From assembly GCA_034509735.1 (NCBI GenBank), contig JACGWO010000011.1, forward strand, positions 13,549,866 through 13,613,865: DNA of 64,000 bases. Reading direction: 5' to 3'. Position 1 is the stretch's first letter. Every line of letters starts with the position of its first letter. Source of the stretch: Sesamum alatum (Eukaryota; Streptophyta; Magnoliopsida; Lamiales; Pedaliaceae). The notes under the pieces were generated by a model. The model saw only the letters and a list, made by a program, of their open reading frames with translations. It did not search any database and was not told where the DNA came from. The position numbers and the translations under genes were made by a program. Of the stretch, positions 1 through 9,971 are shown one piece after another.

Positions 1-1
1 C

Positions 2-1300
2 GATTATACAGAAATTTTCTCTCCTATTGTGAAATATACTACTGTTAGAATTGTGCTTGCCCTTGCTGCTTATTATGACTAGGAATTAAAATAAATTGAT
101 GTTAAAACTGATTTCTTGCATGGTGAGTTAGATGAACAAACTTATACGTAACAACCTATTGGTTTTATTGATAAGCAAAAACCTTGTTATGTTTGCTTGC
201 TAAAAATATCCCTGTATGGGTTAAAACAATCACCAAGGCAATGGAACAAAAATTTTGATTTGTTAATGCATTCTTTAAATTTTAAAAGAAGTGCATATGA
301 TCCTTGTTTGTACTTTAAATATGAACTGTTTGTCCTTGTGTTTCTTGTGTTGTATGTCGATGATATGCTAATTGCTCGCCCTAGTCTAAAATTAATCAAA
401 AAGTTGCAAAGCAACTTGTCCAGAAAATTCGAAATGAAAGATCTAGGAGATGCCAAGAAAATTTTAGGAATGACAACTGATGGAAATAGAAGCAATTCAC
501 CAATCTTTCTAAACCAAAAATCTTATATTAAAACTGTGTTGGAAAAATTTTCCATGTCTAATTCAAAACCCTCCTCTGTTCCATTAGTTGCACATTTTCA
601 ATTAAGTAAGAATCAGAGCATTAAAACTGAACTTGAAAAAGAACAAATGCAAAAAGTCCCATGCTCCAGTGCAATAGCATCTGGTATGTATCTTATGGTT
701 AGCACTCACCCAAACATAGCTTATGTTGTTAGTTGCCTTAGTAGATCAATGTCTAATGCTTGTCCCCCTCACTGAGATGCGCTTAAATGGTTATTTAGGT
801 ATTTAAATGGTTCTATGAATATTGGCATAAAATCAAAGTGTGCGAATGATATTAATTTAGTCGGATATGTGGATTATAACTATGCAAATGATAGAGATAG
901 TAGGAAATCAATTACATCATATGTGTTTACTTTGTGTGGTGCTTGTATAAGCTGAAAATCTCAACTTCAACACATTGTTACCTTATCTACCATTGAAGCT
1001 AAATATATCGCTACTACTGAAGTCTTTAAAGAAGTGATTTGGCTAGGACTTTTAGAAGAAATTGATTTTTTAAAATAAAAAAATCACAATTATCTGGAGT
1101 CCAACTCTAAAAAAATCCTATTTTTCATGATAGAACTAAACACATTGATGTTAGGAATAATTTTATTAGGGATATAGTTGGGAAAGAAATCATTAATTTA
1201 GAAAAGATTGACTCTGAATCAAATCCGACTGATATTGGAACTAAGTATTTACCAATAGAAAATTTTAAAACTTGTCTCAAAATTTTAAACCTAGAATAAT
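2..1300 (+). pseudogene. Ty1/copia (Tork-like) pol relic: reverse transcriptase and RNase H
   Basis: Translation from position 2 gives the copia reverse transcriptase from the fingers/palm region onward. Visible landmarks are a SLYGLKQSPRQW block near 205-245, the catalytic YVDD near 353-364, and the KDLGDAKKILGM block near 437-472. RNase H follows (STIEAKYIA near 990-1015), then the C-terminal DIGTKYLP block near 1230-1255. In-frame stops near 79, 92, 149, 773 and 953 and a frameshift after about 1070 show it is dead. Gag, protease and integrase lie outside the window or are lost. The wording of the RT/RNase H is closest, from memory, to the Tork/TNT1 lineage. It is followed directly by a polypurine tract and 3' LTR, so it is the 3' half of one element. 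Lineage is inferred; copia RT identity is certain. Confidence 0.93.
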
Positions 1301-1460
1301 AAATTCACTTTAGTATTCTTTGCACTTTCTAACCTAGATATACAAGTTTTCTCTACCTGTGTTTGCAAGAACTATCTTGGTATCCTGGCGAACATAGCGA
1401 TGGTGAAACTAGATCTGAACCCGGACAAAGATCCTCCTTCTCTGGGAGGGTCCATGGTCC

Positions 1461-1471
1461 AAGGTGGAGAA
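1461..1471 (+). other. Polypurine tract of the Tork-like copia element
   Basis: Purine-rich AAGGTGGAGAA lies immediately before the TGTTAAAAT start of the 3' LTR and downstream of the RNase H reading frame. This is the expected place and composition for the plus-strand primer of a plant copia element. Confidence 0.75.
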
Positions 1472-1972
1472 TGTTAAAATCGGCCCATGTCCTTGGCCCA
1501 ACCCAAGTCCCCTTAGCCCCTATCATGGATCGCTTGGCCCATTCCCACTCAGCCCACTCTCTTGCACCCCAACCCACATCTGGATCCAACCCGACTTCTT
1601 TTATTTATAAGGGTTCCCCCTTTTGTGTAGAACCCTAATCTAACTTCTCTTTCGCTCTTCTGACACTTCTATTTTCACCGCCCGTCTTTTCTACCTCCAT
1701 TGTTTTCTCCACCACCGCCTCCTTCTCCCTCTCATCGACCATTATGTCTTTCTCTCTCTATCACTATTTAAGTCGCGCGGTGGTTCTGATGAAGCACCAC
1801 CAAACAAAAAGAAATATCCTCTCTCTATTTCTCAGTTCTCTATGAACGGTGCTTTATGGTGCTCTTGTGTGATCCTGTGTGGACGTTGCCTGAGTGGCTT
1901 GGGCCAAGCAACCGTAGGAGGTTGTCGGCGTTTAGGACCTTGGGTTCCCATGCTTCGGATCTAGCTATCTGC
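1472..1972 (+). mobile_element. 3' LTR of the Tork-like element, left part (split by insertion)
   Basis: The LTR begins TGTTAAAATCGGCCC right after the polypurine tract. It shares clear blocks with the LTR at 63062-63817: the CCCATGTCC / GGCCCAACCC run at the start, the ACCGTAGGAGGTTGT block near 1909-1923, and the GGATCT block before the break. It stops at 1972, where an unrelated LTR is inserted in the opposite orientation, and resumes at 4317. Removing the insert gives an LTR of about 714 bp, close to the roughly 756 bp of the copy at the right edge. Two overlapping open frames (1353-1638) inside it are not genes. Confidence 0.85.
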
Positions 1973-4311
1973 TGTTAGCTTCGTATAAACCCCGAGACAT
2001 TAAATGCAGTGGAAATAAAAATTTTAATTACAAAATAATATTATAATTAGCGATCAAATCTCCCATCTCGTTGCTATTACGATGTGGATCTCATGCATAA
2101 AAGGATGTCAATTTAATGGTTAAGATAAACCAACCTTCGTTGCTTTCCGGTTGATGTTGATTACTTGAACTTTCTCAACAACGGCCTTACCTTAAAAACG
2201 ATGGAATGTCAAAACGGAACTGTTTTTTATTGTTGTTCACAGTAGGAACACAAGTGTCTTCCCTCTAAAGGTAGTCCACACCACCTCTGATGGAATCACC
2301 CTCAAACCTATGCTATTAGGTATTGGAGGATTAACGTAGATCAACTATTGATTTATGGAGAAATCAAGGGAATTCTTCTCTTTTAGAGATGAGAAATGAA
2401 CATAAGGCCAAAGCTAAAGTGAAAGCTAGACTTTCTAGCTTTGAAGGAGAGAGAGTCTAAGAGCTAAAGAGCAAAAAGAAGAGCAAGAATTTTTTGTATC
2501 TTTTGTAAATAATGTGGTATCTCAATCTCTTGCCTTCTACCCCTTTTTGTAGGCATTTCTTTGCACTAGATACAATAAATGTAGGCAAGCTCTTGTCTTG
2601 CTCTTAGATAACACTTGTCTTCTTCATAGATCAGTTCTAGCATGGCTCATTTTTTCTCCTTCAACCCTTGTCTTCTTCATAGACAAGTTCTAGCATGACT
2701 CTTCTTTTCTCCTTCAACACCTGTCTTCTTTATAGACAAGTTCTAGCATGACCCATATTTTCTTCTTTATCTAAAGATGAAAACAAGTCATGTCTATGTT
2801 CAATGAATCTTGTTTTGTGGACTTGTGGACTTGGGCTAAGGTCTTGGGCTTTATCTTAATTCTTAATTGGACTAAGTGCATTTTTATTTAATTCCCAATT
2901 AATTGAGTTCAATCATTTAGCCCATGATATTTAATTCTTGAATTAAGTATAAGCCCAAATCAGATTAATCAAATTAATTGATTTTCAAGTTCAAATAGAT
3001 TAATCTTAATTAATCTATCACAAGTCTTACTTAATCAAATTAATCCTTGTGAATTTAGAATTCAAATTAAATAATCATATTATTTAATTTTCCCATAAAT
3101 TGATTTCATAAATAATTTCAATCAGTTAATTCAACTCCTTAAATTAATTGATTTATTCTCCATAATTAATTCTATAAATTAATTCCAATAATTCCAGCAT
3201 AGATTTAAGTGTGGCCCTTTAGGTTCACTACTCAGCTAGATTTGGGCTTGTATCACATATATAATTTAATTAGCAACTTACTTGCATTAGATTAATTAGA
3301 TCTTATCATAATTAATCACCCTCAACAAACTCTTTAATTGGAGGGTACCCATCATCATGGGTGGCCATCTAGCAATGTCCATGGCACTAGAAAATAGGTG
3401 AATTATTGCGTGAACCTGTGAGCTACACGTATCATGCAGATACAGTCCCTCCACCACTAACCTCTTGATCAAAGTTTCAGGCATGGAATTAGTTACCGGT
3501 GCCCATTATCGACTTTGATGTCTATGTATCAACTCTACAAGTTATGCTTGCAATTTATCAATATAGAAAAAACCCTTTCTCATATTTTGTATCAACAACC
3601 ATGGCCATGGACTTCAAAAAACGCATACTGTAGAGCACATAGGAGGTTCGTTATCATCTTATGATAAGAAGCAGATCCTATCTTGGAACTCACCAACCTT
3701 CATGTATGCTTCAACTATGTCTGAAACATAACCATATAGTAATCCATGATGAAACCTGAGACCACATTGGACATGATCAAGTCATAGCCGTTTTATGCAC
3801 AAGGTTACTATGGAACCTCAAGTCCAAGTACTAGTTAGTGCACTATCGTAGGCTAGGAGTTCTAGTCATACCGATCATGCCATATAGGGCTTTCATATGA
3901 CAACTCCTGCGAGCCAATTCAACGGATTTGATAACTCCTTATCAAGCACCCACTAAAGTCGCAGAAGTCAAACGTCTCTGTTTATGAAACCCGGCATTCA
4001 TCATATGAACGCATCACTTAGTGCAATTCTAAAGGAATGGTCGATGCCCTGTCTCAATCGATTCATCGACTTAGAATATTTTACATCAAACCATAGAGGT
4101 TGGTTTCATGGTTGCCATCATATGCGCGAGCCAATCCCGTAGCATAATTGATCTAAGGGCTTCAACCAAATGCTCATATAAATAGAATGTTTAAAGCATA
4201 AGATGAAGATGGCCAAAGAACATTTCTTAAATTAACATATTATTGAAAAAGATCATCTAAAATAGCTTACAAAGAGCCAACCAATTAGCTTGACGGTCAC
4301 CTATTTTAACA
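1973..4311 (-). mobile_element. Solo LTR of a SIRE-like copia family, inserted in another LTR
   Basis: Read on the minus strand it runs from TGTTAAAATAGGTGAC (4311 down) to GAAGCTAACA (ending at 1973), so it has TGTTA...TAACA ends and is 2339 bp long. Target duplications flank it: TCTGC (1968-1972) and TCTGA (4312-4316), matching at 4 of 5 bases. Internal blocks match the 3' LTR of the copia element at 12288-14526: the AATAGGTGACC start, ATGAAACCAAC, GAGACAGGGCATCGA, and AAATCTAGCTGAG...GTGAACCTAAAGGG. No internal coding region or second LTR is present, so it is a solo LTR, presumably left by LTR-LTR recombination. An antisense open frame at 3296-3484 is chance. Confidence 0.88.
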
Positions 4312-4529
4312 TCTGAGCCAATTTCTTCTTCCCTTATTCTTTACTGTATTTCAGTTATATATATATATATATATATTTCTCTAACTAATTTTGTTTTGTT
4401 TAAATTCTTTGCCCCTTTGAATCTGTAATCTTTAAGGGTTTCCTAAACCCACTCCCTTTTTATAATAGTTTAAATTAGGAGATTATTTATACATATTGGG
4501 ACTCACTACTGGTGGATTTTTGTCCAACA
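4312..4529 (+). mobile_element. 3' LTR of the Tork-like element, right part
   Basis: Positions 4312-4316 are the target duplication of the solo LTR; from 4317 the host LTR resumes. It carries a TA microsatellite (about 4355-4375), the TTTAAGGGTTTCCTAAACCCA block and CTCACTACTGG near the end. All have counterparts at 63626-63810 (TTTTAAGGGTTTTCTCAAAACCCA, TTCACTACTGG). It ends in CCAACA at 4529, a standard LTR terminus. Confidence 0.82.
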
Positions 4530-5340
4530 CTACGTAAATTTAAAGAAAAAAAAATAAATTAATTAACACAATCATACAAAAAGATAAAAGAAAATAATTA
4601 ATAATAATATCCCCTACATATTACTACATGATATAAAAATAAAAAACAGTATAAAATCTGACAATCACATATACCAAAATATTTAATTTGTCAATTCCAT
4701 CGCCCACAATTGAAAAGAAATATGTAAGTTGAGTGGGGCAATGTGAAACGAAACTAAGCATTAAGAGGGCGTAATAAATGAGAACACATGCATGGTTTAG
4801 TCGTGGAAGGGCCAATCCCATGCAGCCAATTTGTATGAGTCACGACCGCAACATCTTTGTCTTCTTCCCTTCTTTCTTTCTAGTTGTGTCTACATTCAAT
4901 GCTAGATATGTCCCTTTTAGGAAAAGCTCTTTCTCTTACAACCTTGAATACTGTAGTGTGTGTTGTGTGTGTGTGGTGACTTCATTTATGGCTCTTGAAA
5001 GAGTCATTGGCCCTCAAACAAGAGGGCATTAAAGAGGCCGGTTGTCGAATAGCTAAATATATCGTGTCGGCTGATATCATCGAATAGAGAAAGAAGAAAT
5101 AGGGAAGAAGTAACCAAATTGGTTGTCGGGGTGTCAAATGGCCGAGGATATATAGAAGTTTTTTTTTTTTTTTTTTTGTGGTTTGTGTTTGTTCTTGTCT
5201 TTGAGAGTAATTCAATTCGTGGATAAACAGAGCAGGACAGTTTATTTGATCTGGGTCTGATGTTGAGTAATGAGAATCATATTGCGTCAGTATAACGTAA
5301 GTCGCACTTAGATCAGAGTAGAACACTGATTGCAGTCCAA
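4530..5340. other. Intergenic, no gene recognised
   Basis: Holds a T-run (about 5160-5177) and short open frames on both strands (4624-4821, 4778-5032, 4982-5326) that overlap each other, resemble no family I know and are low-complexity in part. I see no gene here. Confidence 0.6.
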
Positions 5341-5344
5341 ATGA

Positions 5345-5850
5345 GCATTAAAACTATACCCTTTGTTTGGTTTCATTTCTCACATGTTTTTGAGACATTG
5401 AGAAAACAAAACCAAACATAATATTACTCAAAACACCTTTATTGGGTGTTTTGGCACGTTCTCCCATATATACATACATCTACCTATAAATAAACAATTA
5501 TTATTATATATATAGATTTATAAAAATATATAAAAGGAACATGATTTGACAATGAATAGTATTTTTTGTCTCCTAATATACAACACAATACATATAAAAA
5601 AAACAAATATTACTATATACATATATAAAAATATATAAAAGAGACATGATTTGACAATGCACAGTGTTTTTTGTCTTCCAATATATAACATAATACATAC
5701 AATATATTTTTACACTATTTAAAATTAACTCCAAAAACAAATCCAAACATACACTATATCTCTAACACACACTTATTTATCTCTATTTTTTTCTCTCTAT
5801 CTCCACAAATCAAAACAAAACAAATTAAAAACAAAACCAAACTCTATCAT
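5345..5850. repeat. AT-rich block with a 105-bp tandem duplication; possible TIR element
   Basis: Two adjacent copies of a unit of about 105 bp start at 5522 and 5627. Both contain AAAAATATATAAAA followed by ACATGATTTGACAATG, and then TTTTTTGTC. The block is bracketed by TTTGTTTGGTTT near 5360 and by the inverted AAACCAAAC near 5838-5846, which suggests a short hAT- or PIF-like inverted-repeat element. No clean target duplication was found, so the class is open. Confidence 0.4.
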
Positions 5851-6130
5851 AGTTTTTTGTGTTTTGTGTGTGCATGAGCGTGTGATGGAGTTGAAGTTTG
5901 AATGGCTTTTGTACGCATATGATGTAGTTAATTTATAGGTATCATTTCATTAATTATTGAAAAGTGAAGAGAGGTGGAACAATTATTTGCTTTGATACTT
6001 CTTCCACATGGGATTAATTTGCTTAATTAAATAAACCCTACTTAAAAATGGAAAAGCTTTTACTTATACTCTTCGTGTTTTGCCCTTTTCCATACTAGTT
6101 TTCCTCTATTGGTAAACTTAATTCTTGGTG

Positions 6131-6330
6131 GGCTTAAATGTTTTTTTGTCCTCTAATTTAGGTTATTTGGTATTTTCGTCTTTAAACTTTCTATAATAGC
6201 ATTTTGATACTGGGTTTTTGTAATTTTTGCAACTTGAATCTTTTTCTTTTTTTTTTTTTCTGCTAGGATTCACATTTCTTGGCGGAAAAATACATGTGCA
6301 TCCCACGTCGCTTTTTAAAAGTTGGGTTAT
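6131..6330. repeat. Half of a MULE-type MITE (GGCTTAAATGT family)
   Basis: Starts GGCTTAAATG and continues with the 'TTTTTGTCCTCTAATTTAGG / TATTTTCGTCTTTAAACTTT' phrasing shared with the complete elements at 52601-52934 and 56107-56638. The second inverted arm is not visible, so this is a truncated or decayed copy. The rest of 5850-7140 contains no gene that I can support. Confidence 0.5.
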
Positions 6331-7145
6331 ATATACAATTTTCGCGGTATACTAATGATATCGCTAAGAAGCGAGATTGACTACATTTGTATTAAGTGGG
6401 TGCGATTCAACACGTTTATACCAGATCTCTTACAAGCCAGCAAATTCCCCTTCAAATGAGATATTAAAGAAGTATTTATACAAGTAGGAAAAATGAGTTA
6501 TTTAAGGGAGGTAGGGATAAAATACTACTTTACCGCTTACCTACCCCAGATTACATGACTGAGATTGATTTCTTGAGGTTATTGCAGTAATTTGACGTAT
6601 TATGCTAATTTGGTAAGTTTTGATTTTGGCTTTCTTTATAGAGATATCTTTTTCTGCCTTCTTTAGAATGACATATTTCCTTCGTTAGCGGTCTTGATCT
6701 CTTGCTGTCTTATATGAGAAGAGGTTGATTTTTCTTCTTAATTATCTTTTGATTGATCTTATCTTCATCAACTAATATCACCCTTTCCTCGTTTTAAAAT
6801 ATATTGTAAATTTTCAACTTAAGAAACAGTGCAGAAAAACAATTTCATTCATCAAATTACGTTTTTATTGTAGTGAATTGAAAACGTTGCTTAAACGTCA
6901 ATATGACGAGTAAGTACTGAATGAACCAAAATGTCCAAGTTCTGTGGATAAAGCGCTGCAGCAATTCTCGACTTTGAAATTAAGGTAAAGTCGCTAAAGC
7001 CACCGTTGACTTAGGCATTAGGGAAACCCCAGTGAGATTTGTCAATCGCCACTATTGATAAAGGAATTCCGATATTGAAGGGATGTTCAAAGTTCAAACA
7101 ATTTTTGTAAATTACAAACAACAATTCAAGAAACAAAAAATTATA

Positions 7146-7507
7146 GGATTAATTACACTTAAACCTCCACTGAAAATGTGAAATTATATTTTTTCCCAAA
7201 GAAGTTTAAAAATTACATTTACTTTCCTTCCAAAAATTCACCGTTTACACCTGACCTCTTTTCGTTGGAATTTTGAAGAAAAATGTTGACATTAGCAAAC
7301 AAGTTACATAAATTTTTAATTTTAACCCTCATTTAACATCCTCATGTAATAATTTTGTACTTATAAGAAAAAAATATAATAATATTAACTCAGTCTTTAT
7401 CCCCTTATAAACATAGAATTTTTGGGTGGGGTGTAAGTGTATTTTTTAAACTTCTTTAGGGAAAGTATAATTTCACATTTCAGAGGGAGTTTAAGTGTAA
7501 TTAATGT
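7146..7507. mobile_element. MULE-type MITE, 362 bp, exact 9-bp TSD AAAATTATA
   Basis: Terminal arms are inverted: GGATTAATTACACTTAAACCTCC at the left and GGAGTTTAAGTGTAATTAATGT at the right, with ATTACACTTAAAC...GTTTAAGTGTAAT as the matching core. Flanks are identical nonamers: AAAATTATA at 7137-7145 and at 7508-7516. Nine-base duplications are the signature of Mutator-like transposases. No coding capacity; a short open frame across the right end is chance. Confidence 0.85.
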
Positions 7508-7785
7508 AAAATTATATATATATAGAGAGAGAGAGACTAAGAAAATTACAATCTTATTTTGCAAGTGTGAGGATGTGATAATTTTAATCATGTATGAATC
7601 TAATTTGACTATTTTGTCACGAAACTTTATAAAACTCGCACATGAGAACGAAAATGGTTGAAAAAATATATTCAATTAAGTTGGTCACGAGCATGACTCG
7701 TGCACTTTTTCGGCCATTTTTATAAATTCCTATCATTTTTGTTCTTAATGTGTGAGATTTTTAAAATTACAGACAAAATTATCAA

Positions 7786-8208
7786 GGGTGAATTACAACT
7801 ATTTCCCCTAAGGTTTAGCATAATTACAAATACCCCCTCGTTGTTTGAAAAATTAAAAATACCCCCTGAGGTTTGTAATCGTATAACAAATAACCCATTT
7901 TCATCAATTTTTATGGGTGAATTGACCAAAATGTCCGTATGCACTAAATTATTTTTTATTTAATTCTTAATTTTTTTTGGACTCAATGCGCAGAGATAGG
8001 TTTTTTAAGTTTTTTACACAGAGGAGCAATAATGCAATTCGCTTCGGCTAATTTTTTCACAATTTTAATATAAAAATTCAAGGGCAAAATGGCCAATTTC
8101 AAGCATTTAGTTAGAAATTACAAACCTCAGAGGAATATTTGTAATTTTTCAAATCACAAAATATTTGTAATTATGTCAAATCTCAAAGAAGGTGGTTGTA
8201 ATTTACCC
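7786..8208. mobile_element. MULE-type MITE, 423 bp, exact 9-bp TSD AATTATCAA (family 1)
   Basis: Left arm starts GGGTGAATTACAAC and continues with CATAATTACAAATACCCC; the right arm mirrors it and ends GTTGTAATTTACCC. The arms pair over roughly 130 bp, so a transcript would fold back. Nonamers AATTATCAA at 7777-7785 and 8209-8217 are identical. Same family as 8641-8886, 45994-46419, 56741-57177 and the fragment at 62793. Short open frames on both strands (7700-7963) are arm sequence, not genes. Confidence 0.9.
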
Positions 8209-8640
8209 AATTATCAAATTGTTTTCATACAAAACTAAATTATCACCCCCCATAATTTTCCCATTCAACAATTGTGAAAACACCAAAAAGAATAGATCCT
8301 AATTTATTAGTATATAAAAATTTAATGTGGTGTTATTCATATTAATGTTTGATATTTTTACACTCAGCGTATATTATAAAAACAATTTCTCTTAATCATT
8401 TTGAACTTAGAAGTTATTTTACTGAAGTTATAAGTTCATCGTATACGAAATGTTATGAAGCGTTCGATAAAAAATTATACACATAGAACATCTTTAAAAA
8501 TTTTAAAAACCAACAGAAAAAAAATATATATATACATTAGCATCTTATAATATATTTTCAAAAAGCTTTAATAAACTCCCTTAATTCACATAATTTAATA
8601 ATTAAGTTCAGCCAAACACTCCCTTAATATATAAAAGATA

Positions 8641-8886
8641 GGGTAAATTATAAAGGGTTCCCCTGAGTTTTACCATAATTATAAGTACCGTTATTTGAAA
8701 AGTTACAAATATCCTCCTTAATTAACAGTCGTCTAACAAATACCCTCTACAATGGGCTGTCACGAGGGGTATTTATTAGATGGCTATTAGTTTGTTTTAT
8801 TTTATTTTATTTTATTTTTTAACATGAGTATTTGTAATTTTTCAAATAACAAAACAAATCTTATGAGACTCCGTTGTAATTTACCC
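8641..8886. mobile_element. MULE-type MITE, 246 bp, exact 9-bp TSD TAAAAGATA (family 1, internally shortened)
   Basis: Starts GGGTAAATTATAAAGGG and ends TTGTAATTTACCC, with the family phrases ACCATAATTATAAGTACC and TGTAATTTTTCAAATAAC in mirror positions. Flanking nonamers TAAAAGATA at 8632-8640 and 8887-8895 are identical. It is about 180 bp shorter than the other full copies because the middle is reduced and carries a TTTTA run (about 8794-8820). Confidence 0.88.
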
Positions 8887-8909
8887 TAAAAGATATTATA
8901 GCATGCAGG

Positions 8910-9170
8910 TTTTTTTTTTTTTTAATAATGAGCGTGGACTATTAATTTGAAAGTACAACAATGTTTCTAAAGCGACCAATTGATAATACAATATTCAGTG
9001 CACAGTATAACATCTATTCAGTCCACTGTATTATAACATATCCACATCTACCAACACTAATCAAAAGAACAGCATAAACATCCTATTAAATTAAACAACT
9101 CCCTACATTCGTAGTACCCGAACCCACGACCTTTTAATCGTAGGACTTTAACCTTACCACTCGAGCAAAG
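8910..9170 (-). mobile_element. tRNA-derived SINE (minus strand)
   Basis: On the minus strand the head has a pol III box A (GCTCGAGTGGTAAGG, about 9168-9154) and box B (GGTCGTGGGTTCGGGTAC, about 9131-9114). A body of about 200 bp follows and ends in a poly(A) tract, seen as the T-run at 8910-8923. The body differs from the other SINEs in the window, so it is a different family. I did not find a clean target duplication. Confidence 0.65.
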
Positions 9171-9269
9171 AATCATCGGTTGCCGATAGGGTTTAAACGT
9201 GCGACATCATCAAACTATCAAAGTAGTTGAAACAGCGACAGCTTTCAATTGTAGTGGCGATCTAACTTA

Positions 9270-9970
9270 ATTATATTGACAAATACTACTCCTAAGTCCT
9301 ATCCTATGTTAATTCACCAGCACCTTACAAACTCAAATCAAAAGTTATAAGCCGTGTGAATGAGTTTGAGTTCACATGAAACACACACGCATGTACAAAT
9401 CAATCTCACATTAATTGTGTGTGATTTGTGTTGCGTAGGTACACATAATTTCTTCCTATGACGTGAAATACAGGGCAAATGTCACTAAGTTGATGGCGTC
9501 TGTAGATATTATATTATTCAGTGTGAAATATTCGTATAATTGAATGTGTGGTGCAGGAATTTAGTTTAGGGATCAAGATGTAAATTCTTGAAAGAGTAAT
9601 ACGAAATTACGGAATCACTCCTGACGACGGTTACGTCCATTAGGATAGTTGGATTAGTGGGCGGCTGGGGGGCAATATGGTCTTTACGCTTTCTAGTATA
9701 TATACAGCTCTAGATGAATTGTAAAAGGGGAATGAATTTTTGAATAATTTTGATAGCTTAATTAGATAGTAGAGATTTGATGGTATGAGAATTGAATGGA
9801 ATAATATTTTTTGTACCATCAGAATGATTGGTACGAGGGGCGAAGGGAGGCCCTGTCAAGCCTTGACGGCCGACAAGGCTTGGCCTCGGACTAGGTTATT
9901 AGTGTATCAAATTTTAGGTTTAAATTTATCTTGTTAATTTAAAAATAGATAATTGGATTATGACTGCAGA
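9270..9970. other. Gene-free; possible decayed copia 5' LTR end with diverged PBS
   Basis: No coding sequence. A TATATATACAGCTCTAGATG stretch near 9700, GTAAAAGGGGAATGAATT, and CCATCA followed by TTGGTACGAGGGGC (about 9822-9842) resemble the end of a small copia LTR and a worn tRNA-Met primer site. It does not match the LTR at 12288, so it would belong to another element. A short inverted repeat CAAGCCTTG/CAAGGCTTG lies at about 9857-9884. Confidence 0.3.
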
Positions 9971-9971
9971 A

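Noticed and set aside
3296..3484. 62-codon minus frame MPETLIKRLVVEGLYLHD...
   Set aside because: It lies within the solo LTR, where comparable LTR copies are non-coding.
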